From the NCBI GenBank assembly GCA_034420695.1, contig DAOULB010000034.1:1-62211 (forward strand): a stretch of 62,211 nt of DNA, given 5' to 3'. The stretch's first letter is position 1, and every line of letters begins with the position of its first letter. This document shows, piece after piece, positions 51,060 through 60,575 of the stretch. Origin of the DNA: Io17-Chloro-G2 sp034420695 (GTDB taxonomy: Bacteria; Chloroflexota; Dehalococcoidia; Lucifugimonadales; UBA3495). The position numbers and the translations under genes are program-made. The notes below the pieces were generated by a model, which saw only the letters and a list, made by a program, of their open reading frames with translations, did no database searches and was not told where the DNA came from.

Positions 51060-52196
51060 CTAACCGCCCTGTTGGAAGAACTTTCCTTCGGTCTTGATGG
51101 ATGGAGCAATGACCATCTGGGCCTTGTGCAAATCTCTCAGGGTGTAGGCCCCGCACATTCCCATGGCAACCTTCAGGGCTCCCACGAAATTCTGTGTTCC
51201 GTCAGTGACCGAAGTCGGCCCGTAGAGGATCTGTTGCAGCGTACCCTTCGTTCCCACCTTTATCCTGGTGCCCCGGGGCAACTCCGGGTGGGGATTTGCC
51301 ATGCCCCAGTTGTAGCCCCTGCCCGGGGCTTCCTCCGCTTGGGCAAATGGAGTGCCCAGCATCACGCCGTCGGCCCCGCTGGCTATGGCCTTGCACACGT
51401 CTCCCCCGGTGCGGAAGCCGCCGTCGGTAATCACCGTAACGTAGCGCCCCGTGCGGCGGAAATAGTCCTCCCTGGCCGCAGCGCACTCCAAGGTAGCGGT
51501 CACTTGGGGGACTCCCACCCCCACAACCTCTCTGGTCGTGCAGGCGGCCCCCGGTCCCACTCCCACCAGGATGCCGTCAATCCCGGTCTCCATCAACTCT
51601 TGAGCCACTTCGTAGGTCACGCAGTTGCCCACCATGATGGGCACCCGCAGGGCCTTTATGAGGTCGGCAAAGATGAGACCCTGGTAGCTGCGGGACATGT
51701 GGCGGGCCGTGGTCACAGTGGACTGCACCACCACCATATCGGCGCCGGCCTCCACCGCGATGGGGGACATCCGCTTCGTGTTCTGCGGGGTAAAGGATAC
51801 GGCGCACGTGGAACCGCTCCGCTTGGTTTCTTGGACCCTCTCGCCTATCAGGTGCTCCTGAATAGGCTGGGAATATACGTGCTGCAGGTAGTTGGTTGCC
51901 TCTTCCTGAGGCATGGAGATGATTTCTTCCAGCGCGGAGTAAGGGTCTTCGTACCTGGTGTACAGGCCTTCGGCATTTAGCACCCCCAAGCCGCCCATAT
52001 CGTGCATTTTGCACGCAAACTGGGGGGACACCGCCCCATCCATGGCCGACGCCATGATGGGGATGTCAAATTCCAAGCCCCCTACTGACATCTTGGTGGA
52101 CGTAAGGTCCGGGTTGATTGTCACCTGACCCGGAACGATAGCGACTTCGTCAAAGCCGTATGAACGCTGTAGTTCCTTGAAGAGGCGGCGTCCCAT
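51060..52196 (-). CDS. IMP dehydrogenase/GMP reductase family protein, GuaB3 type
   Basis: A 378-residue TIM-barrel enzyme without CBS domains. It matches the GuaB3 branch: MGRRLFKELQRSYGFDEVAIVPG at the N-terminus, DIPIMASAMDGAVSP, GVGPGAACTTREVVGVGVPQ with the catalytic Cys, ITDGGFRTGGDVCKAIASGADGVMLGTPFA, and NFVGALKVAMGMCGAYTLRDL. GuaB3 of cyanobacteria acts as a GMP reductase, while classic GuaB makes XMP from IMP; which reaction is run here is not decided by sequence. ATG with GGGAGG nine bases upstream. It is separated from the UGSC gene by 117 bases. Confidence 0.87.
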   Translation of the reverse strand: MGRRLFKELQRSYGFDEVAIVPGQVTINPDLTSTKMSVGGLEFDIPIMASAMDGAVSPQFACKMHDMGGLGVLNAEGLYTRYEDPYSALEEIISMPQEEATNYLQHVYSQPIQEHLIGERVQETKRSGSTCAVSFTPQNTKRMSPIAVEAGADMVVVQSTVTTARHMSRSYQGLIFADLIKALRVPIMVGNCVTYEVAQELMETGIDGILVGVGPGAACTTREVVGVGVPQVTATLECAAAREDYFRRTGRYVTVITDGGFRTGGDVCKAIASGADGVMLGTPFAQAEEAPGRGYNWGMANPHPELPRGTRIKVGTKGTLQQILYGPTSVTDGTQNFVGALKVAMGMCGAYTLRDLHKAQMVIAPSIKTEGKFFQQGG

Positions 52197-52442
52197 CCCT
52201 GCGTACCTCCCGCCACGGCTAGAGTTATTAACCCTGAATTTTGTGGTAACCGATTCTAAAAGTCAATGATTTTGACGAAAATTGACCATGCCATCCGCGC
52301 TTTGCCGCGCCCCATTGCCCAGCCTCATTTTCCAAGCTGCCGGGGCCATACCGTTCTGTTTGAACCGCCAGCCGCTTCCTGAAACATAATCGTTACTTTC
52401 AACCACTCTCAACACTCTTGCTTGGTTGTGAAAAATGGTGCA

Positions 52443-52448
52443 TACTAT
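52443..52448 (+). promoter_or_regulatory. Candidate -10 box of 5S rRNA
   Basis: TACTAT ends 14 bases before the 5S gene. Possible -35 hexamers TTGCTT (52418-52423) and TTGGTT (52422-52427) give spacers of 19 and 15, neither ideal. Confidence 0.35.
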
Positions 52449-52462
52449 CCCGGTTCGATGTG

Positions 52463-52584
52463 CTTCCTGGTGGTACTAGCGAGGTGGCCCCACCCGTTCC
52501 CATCCCGAACACGGAAGTGAAACGCCTCAGCGCCGACGATACTGCTCTGGCGACGGAGTGGGAAAATAGGTCACCGCCGGGAGG
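52463..52584 (+). rRNA. rrf: 5S ribosomal RNA
   Basis: The universally conserved core is plain: CCCACCCGTTCCCATCCCGAAC followed by ACGGAAGTGAAACGCC and a GCGCCGACGATACTG arm. The outer helix pairs CTTCCTGGTGGT at the 5' end with ACCGCCGGGAGG at the 3' end. Its flanks are guaB3 (minus) and clpC (plus): no 16S or 23S gene is adjacent, so the 5S gene is unlinked. Confidence 0.95.
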
Positions 52585-52764
52585 TATATCAACAAGGCTC
52601 CCTCCAGCTGGCGAGCCGCAAGAAATTCCCCACAACTTGTGCCCACAGGGCCGGAATTTTTTGCTGTCCGGGCTGGCGGTAACGGCGGCGCCAACCCTGT
52701 GGAGTATAACAACAGCCGGTCTTCCGGCTATTGATAAAGGCGCACCGGTAAACTCCGGTTCAAC

Positions 52765-52794
52765 TTTACACTCCAAAGAGGCATAACCTATAAT
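52765..52794 (+). promoter_or_regulatory. Housekeeping-type promoter of clpC
   Basis: TTTACA (52765-52770), 18-base spacer, TATAAT (52789-52794): the best sigma70-like pair I found in the window. It predicts a leader of about 190 bases before clpC. Confidence 0.65.
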
Positions 52795-52993
52795 GGGTTC
52801 TTTCAGGTAACTTTCTACTGCACTCGTGGCCCAGCGCACAACCCGGGCGCATGTACCAATGGGGAAGTGTCCCCAATCGGGGCGGTGATGGGAAGGGCTA
52901 AGAGGTAGCAGCTACTTGGTGGAACCGGCATCAGACTCAAGAGGTAGCCCTAACGGGGGAACACCCTCATCCTGACCCACCAGGAGCATTAAA
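52795..52993 (+). other. Structured clpC leader
   Basis: About 200 bases from the promoter to the ATG. It contains a hairpin TGGGGA-AGTG-TCCCCA (52860-52875), a 10-base direct repeat AAGAGGTAGC (52900-52909 and 52939-52948) and an inverted GTAGC-A-GCTAC (52905-52915). No CtsR-like heptad repeat is visible. Regulation through the leader is a guess. Confidence 0.4.
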
Positions 52994-55498
52994 ATGGGAA
53001 GCAGATTTGAAAAGTTCTCCGAACGCGCCAGAAGGGTGCTATCGCTCGCCCAGGAAGAAGCCCAGCGCTTCAACCACAACTACATCGGGACCGAGCATAT
53101 TCTTCTGGGACTTGTTCGAGAGAGCGAGGGTGTGGCCGCCCGGGTCCTCTCCAGTCTAACTGTAGACCTCGCTAAAGTTCGCTCCGCCGTCGAGTTCATC
53201 ATTGGCCGCGGCGAGAAGCCCCCCCAAGGCGACATTGGCCTGACTCCCCGCGCCAAGAAGGTGGTGGAGTTGGCGGTGGACGAAGCCCGCCGTATGAACC
53301 ATACCTATATAGGTACCGAGCACCTGCTCATCGGTCTCCTCCGGGAGGGCGAGGGCGTCGCCGCTGGCGTCCTGGAAAGCTTGGGCGTGACCTTGGACAA
53401 GGTGCGCACCGAGACCCACCGCATTCTCAGCCACAGCACCGGGACCACCGGAAGCAGCACCCGGGCCGCTACCCGCACCCCCACCCTGGACCAGTTGGGC
53501 GTCGACCTGACTTCCGCTGCCAAGGCCGGTAGCTTGGACGAGGTGATAGGCCGAGAGCAGGAGATTCAGCGGGTCGTTCAGATTCTAAGCCGCCGCACCA
53601 AGAACAACCCGGTCCTAGTTGGCGAGCCCGGCGTCGGCAAGACGGCCATCGTCGAGGCCCTGGCCCAGCGCATCGGCGGCGGCGAGGTGCCCGATACCCT
53701 CCAAGGAAAGCGGCTGGTCACCCTGGACATGGGGGCCTTGGTCGCCGGCACCAAGTACCGGGGCGAGTTCGAAGAGCGCCTCAAAAAGGTCATCGAGGAG
53801 ATCAAGGGCTCCGGCAACTGTGTTCTTTTTATCGATGAAATCCATACCATCGTTGGAGCCGGCGCCGCCGAAGGGGCGGTGGACGCCTCCAACATTCTGA
53901 AGCCTTCCCTGGCCCGGGGAGAACTTCAGTGCATCGGGGCAACCACCTTGGACGACTACCGCAAGTACGTCGAACGTGACCCGGCGTTGGAGCGGCGTCT
54001 CCAGCCGGTAAAGGTGGAAGAGCCCAGCCAGGACGACACCGTGGCCATCCTCATGGGAGTCAAAAAACACTATGAGGAGCACCACAAGGTCGAGATTACC
54101 GAGGCAGCCGTCAGGGCCGCCGCTACCCTGGCATCCCGCTACATCCCCGACCGCTTCCTTCCCGACAAGGCCATAGACCTCATCGACGAGGCCAGTTCCC
54201 GGGTGCGGCTGCAGGGCAGCGTCACCCCGGCCTCCGTCAAGGACGCCATGCAGGTCTTGGAGGACGTCCGCAAAGAGAAAGACGCAGCCATCGCCTCTCA
54301 GCAATACGAGGCTGCCGCAGCCCTGAGGGACCAGGAACTCCAGCAGAACGAGGACCTGGACAACTTGGAGAAGGAGTGGCAGGAAGGCCTTGGCAAAGAA
54401 CGGCAGGTGGTTTCCGAAGAGGACATCGCCGAAGTCGTCAGCATGTGGACCGGCATCCCGGTCACCCGGTTAGCCCAGGAGGAGACCGAGCGCCTTCTCC
54501 GCATGGAAGAAGAGATACACAAGCGCATCATTGGCCAAGACGAGGCTATCGTCAACGTTGCCAAGTCGGTGCGCCGGGCCAGGGCCGGCCTGAAGGACCC
54601 GCGCCGCCCCATTGGTGTCTTCATGTTCCTTGGGCCCACCGGCGTGGGAAAGACCGAATTGGTCCGGGCCATGTCCGAGTTCATGTTCGGCAACGAAGAC
54701 GCCATGATTCGGCTGGACATGTCCGAATTTCAGGAGCGGCACACCGTTGCCCGCCTCATAGGAGCCCCTCCGGGATACGTGGGCTACGACGAGGGCGGAC
54801 AGTTGACCGAAGGAGTGCGGCGGAAGAACTACTGCTGCATCCTGCTGGACGAGATCGAAAAAGCCCATCCGGAAGTCTTCAATATCCTGCTCCAGATTTA
54901 CGACGCCGGCCAGTTGACCGACGCCAGGGGCCGCCGAGTGGACTTCCGCAACTCCATAATCGTTATGACCAGTAACCTTGGGTCCGACCTCATCAAGAGG
55001 GAAACCGCTTTGGGTTTCGCCGTCAAGAGCGATGAAGCCCAGACCCAGGAAAGCTCCTACCAGCGGATGAAGGACAAGGTCATGGACGAAGTCAAGCGCT
55101 TCTTCCGGCCCGAGTTCCTCAACCGCATAGACTCCTCGGTCGTGTTCCACCAATTAACCGAAGCCGAGATCTTGGCCATCGTGGACCTGATGATGGACCA
55201 AGTCCGGAGCGAGCTGAAGGAAAAAGAGGTGGAACTGGAACTGACCGACGCCGCTAGGCAATACTTGGGAGAGAAGGGGTTCGACCCGGTGCTGGGCGCC
55301 AGGCCTCTGCGTCGGCTGATCCAAGCCGAGGTCGAGGACACCCTTTCGGAAGAAGTCCTCGGCGGGCGGCTGGACCGCGGCGATGTGGCGGTCATAGACT
55401 TGGAGGAAGGCGCCATCGTGGTGCGCTGTCGTCCCGGCGCCGCCAAGCCAGAAAACGCCGCAGCCCAGGAACCAGAACCGGAGCCCGCTTCCGCCTGA
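52994..55498 (+). CDS. clpC: ClpC-type AAA+ chaperone ATPase
   Basis: An 834-residue Hsp100 unfoldase that feeds ClpP. N-domain of two repeats (about 1-145, RARRVLSLAQEEAQRFNHNYIGTEHILLGL and its second copy), first AAA domain with Walker A GEPGVGKT at 210-217 and VLFIDEIHT, a middle UVR-type coiled coil (about 415-470), second AAA domain with GPTGVGKTE and LLDEIEKAHPEVF, then the D2-small domain. Start ATG with CAGGAGCATTAAA upstream. No ctsR, mcsA or mcsB precede it, unlike in Firmicutes. Confidence 0.96.
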   Translation: MGSRFEKFSERARRVLSLAQEEAQRFNHNYIGTEHILLGLVRESEGVAARVLSSLTVDLAKVRSAVEFIIGRGEKPPQGDIGLTPRAKKVVELAVDEARRMNHTYIGTEHLLIGLLREGEGVAAGVLESLGVTLDKVRTETHRILSHSTGTTGSSTRAATRTPTLDQLGVDLTSAAKAGSLDEVIGREQEIQRVVQILSRRTKNNPVLVGEPGVGKTAIVEALAQRIGGGEVPDTLQGKRLVTLDMGALVAGTKYRGEFEERLKKVIEEIKGSGNCVLFIDEIHTIVGAGAAEGAVDASNILKPSLARGELQCIGATTLDDYRKYVERDPALERRLQPVKVEEPSQDDTVAILMGVKKHYEEHHKVEITEAAVRAAATLASRYIPDRFLPDKAIDLIDEASSRVRLQGSVTPASVKDAMQVLEDVRKEKDAAIASQQYEAAAALRDQELQQNEDLDNLEKEWQEGLGKERQVVSEEDIAEVVSMWTGIPVTRLAQEETERLLRMEEEIHKRIIGQDEAIVNVAKSVRRARAGLKDPRRPIGVFMFLGPTGVGKTELVRAMSEFMFGNEDAMIRLDMSEFQERHTVARLIGAPPGYVGYDEGGQLTEGVRRKNYCCILLDEIEKAHPEVFNILLQIYDAGQLTDARGRRVDFRNSIIVMTSNLGSDLIKRETALGFAVKSDEAQTQESSYQRMKDKVMDEVKRFFRPEFLNRIDSSVVFHQLTEAEILAIVDLMMDQVRSELKEKEVELELTDAARQYLGEKGFDPVLGARPLRRLIQAEVEDTLSEEVLGGRLDRGDVAVIDLEEGAIVVRCRPGAAKPENAAAQEPEPEPASA

Positions 55499-55530
55499 CG
55501 CCAAACCGTTCTTAACAGCCCGCCTACTGA

Positions 55531-55565
55531 CAGAAGGCCCCACCGGAGTGGGGTCTTCTGTTGTT
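55531..55565 (+). terminator. Terminator between clpC and radA
   Basis: Stem of 13 pairs (one G-T), CAGAAGGCCCCAC with GTGGGGTCTTCTG, loop CGGA, followed by TTGTT. A TATAAT starts right after it (55565-55570) and could serve radA. Confidence 0.75.
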
Positions 55566-55673
55566 ATAATCCCACTGCCCTGGGATGGCCGTTCCTTCTT
55601 GTACTGCTTGCCGCTGCAGGCCGGCCTGCCCCGGTTTTCCCCTCGGACTAGAATGGACTGGATGGGAGGCAGT

Positions 55674-57089
55674 GTGGCCCGCACCAAAGAAGCACTACGA
55701 ACCGTTTACTCTTGTCCCGGCTGTGGCCACGAAAGTCCCAAGTGGCTGGGGTTCTGCCCTTCGCCCCTCTGTGGTTCACAGGCCCCCTTGGTGGAAGTCG
55801 GAGTCCCGCTGGAACGCAGCAACCAAGGCCTTAAGCCTTCCAGGTGGACGGGCGCTCCCGGTTCCCCTGTCCTCGAACTCTCCCAAGTGGACGGAAGCAG
55901 CCAGCCGGCCCTGAAGCTCCCCGGCCAGGAAATCAACCGGGTCCTGGGCGGCGGACTTGTGCCTGGGTCGGTGGTCCTGCTTACCGGAGAACCCGGTGTC
56001 GGCAAATCGACCCTCCTCATACAGATAGCCGGCTCCCTCGCCGCCCAGGAACGCACGGCGCTCTACGTCAGCGGCGAAGAGTCTCCCCATCAAATCAAGC
56101 TGCGTGCCGACAGGCTGGGCATCTCCGGGCAGGGAGTCCAGGTTATGCCCGAATCCAACCTCGACCTGATTATGCAAAGGCTGGAAGATTCCCCTCCTCA
56201 ACTCTTGATAGTTGACTCAATCCAGACCCTGTATTCCCCTGGAGCCCAGTCGGGCCCCGGGTCGGTTGCCCAAGTCCGGGAGTGCGGACTCCAATTGATG
56301 CTGTGGGCCAAGCGGAGTCAAACGCCGGTCCTCCTGTCGGGCCACGTGACCAAAGAAGGAAATGTCGCTGGCCCCCGGGTGCTGGAGCATATTGTCGACG
56401 TTGTGACTTACTTGGAAACCCAATCCTCCGGTGACTACCGTATCCTGCGCGCCGCCAAGAACCGGTTCGGCTCCACTGCCGAGTTCGGAGTCTTCGAGAT
56501 GACCGGCAAAGGCCTGGAGGAGGTCAACGACCCTTCCCGCGCCCTGTTGTCCCAAGGTTGTGAGCCATCCATTGGGGCGGCCGCAGCCCTCGTCATGGAG
56601 GGCAGCAGGCCCCTGTTGCTGGAGGTGCAGGCCCTCACCTCAATGTCCCACATTCCCGTGCCCCGCCGGGTGACCAACGGCCTGGACTACAATCGCATGC
56701 TGATGCTGGTGGCCGTGGCCGGCCGAAGGGCAGGGCTGGATTTGTCAGGGCAGGACGTAATCGTAAGCATAGCCGGGGGATTTAGGGTTACGGAACCCGC
56801 AGTCGACCTGCCGGCGATGCTGGCCGTCGGCTCTTGCCTGACCAACCGGCCCTTGGAGGCAGGTCTGGCAGCCTTCGGAGAGGTGGGCTTGGGGGGCGAA
56901 CTCAGGCCTGTCCCGCAGGCCCAGCGCCGAATTCAGGAAGCCGCCCGGTTGGGGTACAACAAGTGCCTGCTGCCCCTGACGGAGCGGGAAAAGATCAAAC
57001 CTGTAGAAGGGGTAGAACTGGCCCCCGTGAAATCGTTGCGGGAAGCAGTGACCGCTGCCTTGGGTCCTCACTCCAACCGTCCGCTGTAG
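55674..57089 (+). CDS. radA: DNA repair protein RadA (Sms)
   Basis: A 471-residue RecA-like branch-migration ATPase. Zinc finger Cys14/Cys17/Cys28/Cys33 (the second pair is C-x4-C instead of the common C-x2-C), Walker A GEPGVGKST, the diagnostic KNRFG motif (RAAKNRFGSTAEFGVFEM) and the Lon-like C-terminal domain (about 290-455). I take the GTG at 55674, because relatives begin MARTK/R and GGAGG lies four bases upstream; ATG codons at 55653 or 55662 are less likely, and a frame from 55548 reads through the terminator. Confidence 0.93.
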   Translation: MARTKEALRTVYSCPGCGHESPKWLGFCPSPLCGSQAPLVEVGVPLERSNQGLKPSRWTGAPGSPVLELSQVDGSSQPALKLPGQEINRVLGGGLVPGSVVLLTGEPGVGKSTLLIQIAGSLAAQERTALYVSGEESPHQIKLRADRLGISGQGVQVMPESNLDLIMQRLEDSPPQLLIVDSIQTLYSPGAQSGPGSVAQVRECGLQLMLWAKRSQTPVLLSGHVTKEGNVAGPRVLEHIVDVVTYLETQSSGDYRILRAAKNRFGSTAEFGVFEMTGKGLEEVNDPSRALLSQGCEPSIGAAAALVMEGSRPLLLEVQALTSMSHIPVPRRVTNGLDYNRMLMLVAVAGRRAGLDLSGQDVIVSIAGGFRVTEPAVDLPAMLAVGSCLTNRPLEAGLAAFGEVGLGGELRPVPQAQRRIQEAARLGYNKCLLPLTEREKIKPVEGVELAPVKSLREAVTAALGPHSNRPL

Positions 57090-57122
57090 CAGTCTTGGCC
57101 GTGTGAGGCCCGAGGGGCGGCT

Positions 57123-57593
57123 TCAGTCTCCTTCCCGAACCGTGGCAACCCCGGCGGAAGAGTGCTGGTGCTCTCCAAACTCGTGGTCCTCGCAGGCCAC
57201 CCATCGGGAGCCGCCTTCATAGACTTCCTTCTTCCAGATTGGCACCGTCTCCTTCAGAATGTCCACCGCCTGCTGGCAGGCCTCGAAAGCGGCCTTTCGG
57301 TGGGGAGAAGCCACTGCCACCACGAGGCTGATTTCACCGATGGGCACGACGCCGATCCTGTGGGCAATGGCGATGTCTTCAATCTGGAATCTTTCCTGCA
57401 GTTCCTGCCGTATTTCCTCCAGCTTCTTGACCGCCATTTCCTCAAAGGCTTCGTATTCCAGCAAGACCACCCGCCGGCCTTCGAAGTTGTCCCTGGTAGT
57501 GCCCAGGAATGTCACCACCGCCCCGTTGGTGTCCTTCCGGACTAGTGCAGTAGTCTTTTCCGGGTCCAAGGGCTCGTATGTCAGTTCAATCAT
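57123..57593 (-). CDS. moaE: Molybdopterin synthase, large subunit
   Basis: A 156-residue MoaE. Key parts: GAVVTFLGTTRDNFEGRRVVLLEYEAFEEMAVKKLEEI, IAIAHRIGVVPIGEISLVVAVASPHRKAAFEACQQAVDILKETVPIWKKEVYEGG, in which the Lys of WKKE and the HRIG and SPHR motifs form the active site. It joins two sulfurs onto precursor Z with MoaD. Start ATG 57593 with GGAGG nine bases upstream, 4 bases after the moaD stop. Supplies cofactor for the molybdoenzymes in this window. Confidence 0.95.
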   Translation of the reverse strand: MIELTYEPLDPEKTTALVRKDTNGAVVTFLGTTRDNFEGRRVVLLEYEAFEEMAVKKLEEIRQELQERFQIEDIAIAHRIGVVPIGEISLVVAVASPHRKAAFEACQQAVDILKETVPIWKKEVYEGGSRWVACEDHEFGEHQHSSAGVATVREGD

Positions 57594-57597
57594 GGGT

Positions 57598-57843
57598 TCA
57601 GCCTCCACTGACCGGCGGGATCAGGCAAACGTCGTCCCCGGGTTGCAATACAGCCTCGGCTTGAGCGTATTCGGCGTTGACCGCCACCACAATGTTTACT
57701 TCCGGAGGAGCCAAATGCGGAATTCGGCGCCTCACTTCATCGGTTAGGTGGGCGACCGTCGCTCCCTCGGGCAACTCCAACGGGAGCTGGTTCGTCCCGG
57801 CCCTTTCCCGGTATAGCGCAAAAAACCTGACCAATAGCTCCAT
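57598..57843 (-). CDS. moaD: Molybdopterin synthase sulfur carrier subunit
   Basis: An 81-residue ubiquitin-fold protein that ends in the required Gly-Gly (PPVSGG), which is thiocarboxylated to carry sulfur. MELLVRFFALYRERAG and NAEYAQAEAVLQPGDDVCLIPPVSGG match MoaD. Upstream partner of moaE. Confidence 0.93.
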   Translation of the reverse strand: MELLVRFFALYRERAGTNQLPLELPEGATVAHLTDEVRRRIPHLAPPEVNIVVAVNAEYAQAEAVLQPGDDVCLIPPVSGG

Positions 57844-58002
57844 CGGCGTCCCTGTACTTTAATCTGAGGCCGGATTCCGATTATGGCACGGCCTCGCCTT
57901 CCCTGCCAGCAAGTTCGAAAAGCCGCCGCCCGCCGGAAATCCTGGAGCTCTCTTCCTCACGCGACCAAGTGAAGCCATGAGAACTTCCTACATGAGGAGT
58001 CC

Positions 58003-58713
58003 TTAGGCGGCATCTTCCGGCTCCCCCTTCTCTTGGGGAGCGTCCTGTCTGTCGGCCGCTTCCCTTTCGTCATTCACCTGTTGCTCGGCCATCAGTCTTT
58101 GTTGCTGCGCAACCCAGTTCTGAAGCCATCTTCGGTAGTCGTCCAGCGCTGGCGGAGAAACGTAGAAGACTTCGATGTCGCCGGGGAATTGCACTTGGTG
58201 CCGTTCGCTGATGAGCAGCACCCCGGTTTCGTCTTCACCCAGGGTCTGGTCAATCTGCTGGGCGATGTGCCGGTACCGCTCCGAGTTGCTGGAAGTGAAC
58301 CACTCCTGGAGTTGGAGCGCCACCTTCTCGCTGGCCAAGGGGATCATCATGCATCGCTGCAGGTCCAGCGTCTCCAGGAGCAATTCCGCGCTCTCGGTGG
58401 CTTCCAGCACAGCCCCGGCTCGGGACTTCTCTTGTATGAAGCTGCAGCTTCTCTGGTCGCGGCCCTGCAATTGCTCCAAGCCTTCCGGGCCGCCCTCCGT
58501 GAGGCTCTCGTGGTAGATGCGGTGCAGCCCGCCCAAAGCCGTCTGCAGGGCCGTAACCTGCTCCTGCATCTGGTCCCAGTACCTCTGGAGTGCCCCACCT
58601 CCCGCCTCGTCTTCCGTAGCCGGGCCATAGACCAAGGGGACCAGCAAAAGCTTCCTCTTGCCACTGTATTGCTCCACTGGTGGTCTGGAGATGCGTCCTA
58701 GCTCTTGGGCCAT
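58003..58713 (-). CDS. Uncharacterised soluble protein
   Basis: A 236-residue protein I do not recognise. It has an N-terminal strand-rich region (SGKRKLLLVPLVYGPATEDEA), a helical middle (YWDQMQEQVTALQTALGGLHRIYHESL), SFIQEKSRAGAVLEATESAELLLETLDLQRC, a GEDETGVLLISERHQVQFPGDIEVFYVSPP stretch, and a highly charged Gln/Glu/Asp-rich tail. The succession of short strands and helices slightly recalls release-factor-like (baeRF) folds; this is only an impression. It borders the gene-poor region to the right. Confidence 0.6.
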   Translation of the reverse strand: MAQELGRISRPPVEQYSGKRKLLLVPLVYGPATEDEAGGGALQRYWDQMQEQVTALQTALGGLHRIYHESLTEGGPEGLEQLQGRDQRSCSFIQEKSRAGAVLEATESAELLLETLDLQRCMMIPLASEKVALQLQEWFTSSNSERYRHIAQQIDQTLGEDETGVLLISERHQVQFPGDIEVFYVSPPALDDYRRWLQNWVAQQQRLMAEQQVNDEREAADRQDAPQEKGEPEDAA

Positions 58714-60116
58714 AGACTTCTGCTATCGCTTAGACTTGTAGAGCGTCCACTTGAAGGGATTGTTGTCATTCTACTTGGCCGGCGCTTGGCCTCATGGCGG
58801 AGGGAGTGTCCTCTATATTAGCCCTATATTCCTATCTACTCATGAGGCTATTGAGACCATATGATTGTTCTGTATACCATTATATATACCAACCAAATTC
58901 GTCAGCCATTTAGGCTTCAGCTTGACGATTTAGATGGGAAACCAATCCCCGTGGTTATGGTACCAATGACGACCCAGCCTTATGGATTCCCAAAGTCACT
59001 CCCGCTATAAGTGAACTCGCAACCTTTCACATTTTGAAGCATGGGGCCATAGCAGTTGGTTCCATTTCGGAAGGGAACCAAGTCGACAATGTAACTACCG
59101 TGTTCCTCTATTGGCCATCGTATCCCGGAGCGTGACCTGATTCTACCAATTGAGGCTTAGTCCATGCAAAGAGGCACTAAGTGACACGCGCTCGTGGACT
59201 GCGGGAATCATAAGGCATCAAATGCACAGTTCGCCCCCCCCCCCAGCCAGCATCTCAAAGGGACTTCCGTTCCGAGAGAACCGGCATCCTGAGTCCGCTC
59301 GGGATACCTCAATCATTAGTTCGGGGCATAAGGCCAGGACCGGTCTCTTGCGGTAGAGCACTCCCTACCGGTTAGGCCTAGGCGGACGATCAAACGACCG
59401 CATACCTAATGGTAATCCCCCAAATGGCTGCTACGGGAACCAACAAGAAGCGCCAGCACAGGTCTTTCTGGAGAGACGGAGCCGGACGAAACGTGTGCAT
59501 TATTGACGCCACTCCCCATGCCGATGGCAGTCAGGAACGAATTGACCATTCCACCGTGCCACGAGGGTGTTCATAACCACCGCCTTCACCCTATCACCAT
59601 CTCCCGCTCATTACATACAGCAATAGCCGCCCTCAAGTTAGGGGCGGAACCCTCATTTCGCTGGTTCCCCGGTCTTCCTGGCCCTCTCCAAACACCTTCT
59701 AGACCGACCAGCGGGCCGCCCGCCCACACCGACTGTTAGGCTCGTTACTCCGCCCAGGGCTCCTGCAGGGCTTAGGTCACCGCATCCGCATTCCGCCAAC
59801 CCCGGGAGGTCCTCGAAATAACACGGATGCTATCCAGTTTCTCCTGGGCCCTCTTCATCATTTCTTATCCCAAGTTTAGGGCCAACCCTTGAGAAAGTGC
59901 ATAAATCGCCCATCGGATTTTATGATTGTCTTTATTCATAAATTCGATATGGGTGAGAGAGAGATGGCGATTCACGCGACAAATTAATTCTGATAATGAT
60001 AGATCGGGGACTTTTCAGGGGCAAAGTCCGAAAAAAGTGCCCCATTGACTATTTTTTGGCGCTGGCGTAGAAGGAAGATAGTGCGTTCAACTCTAACCCA
60101 ACTAAAGGAGAATTTT
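58714..60116. other. Gene-free, lower-GC region of 1.4 kb
   Basis: No frame here has the codon bias or motifs of the neighbouring genes. It includes A+T-rich pieces (58830-58900, 59880-59960), a run of ten or more C at about 59236, and a near inverted pair CCGAAAAAAGTG/GACTATTTTTTGG near 60030-60058. Base composition differs from the left part and suggests the left flank of an acquired island. Confidence 0.55.
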
Positions 60117-60575
60117 ATGGTGAGGAAGGAAATGTTCTTGGCGGCCGCTATCATCGTGTTGTGGCTGGCCGCGGGGATTTGGCTTGCCTGCAAGGGCTAT
60201 CTCAGACGATGCCTGAAGACCGCTTCCCAACGGACCGTATTGGCGACTTCAGCAACGACCGCAATGCTGACATCACAGGGTTCCGATTGGGCTAATTCGA
60301 ACACTGCCCTCAAGGCCATACCAGTCAGCCAGGGCCTTGTAGTCATACCATCACGAGCTTCAACCGGGTCTGCAACGGCGGTATTTCCAGGGTCTGGCCA
60401 TGCTAAGCAATCTCAAGGAAAGGCGGGCGACTGGGCTATTTCCCGTTCCCCCATGTGGCCCCCAATCACAAGACACTCGCTATCGCCTGTGAACAAGAAC
60501 CGCCTGAGGGACCGAAGCCGAGAGGCCTCCTCCAGGCAATCGACACCTGAGGTGAGGACCAATGACACTGGATGA
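60117..60575 (+). CDS. Short membrane-anchored protein, possibly frameshifted
   Basis: Starts at ATG 60117 after a strong AAAGGAG site and reads MVRKEMFLAAAIIVLWLAAGIWLACKG, a convincing membrane or signal segment. The next 125 residues are Ser/Thr/Ala/Pro-rich without a recognisable fold and may reflect a frameshift or plain low-complexity sequence. It overlaps the AlpA-type gene by 14 bases. Confidence 0.35.
   Translation: MVRKEMFLAAAIIVLWLAAGIWLACKGYLRRCLKTASQRTVLATSATTAMLTSQGSDWANSNTALKAIPVSQGLVVIPSRASTGSATAVFPGSGHAKQSQGKAGDWAISRSPMWPPITRHSLSPVNKNRLRDRSREASSRQSTPEVRTNDTG

Noticed and set aside
52905..52940. T-box-like GGTGGAACCG in the clpC leader
   Set aside because: It only loosely matches the T-box antiterminator; no specifier loop or terminator is visible and clpC is not a T-box target.
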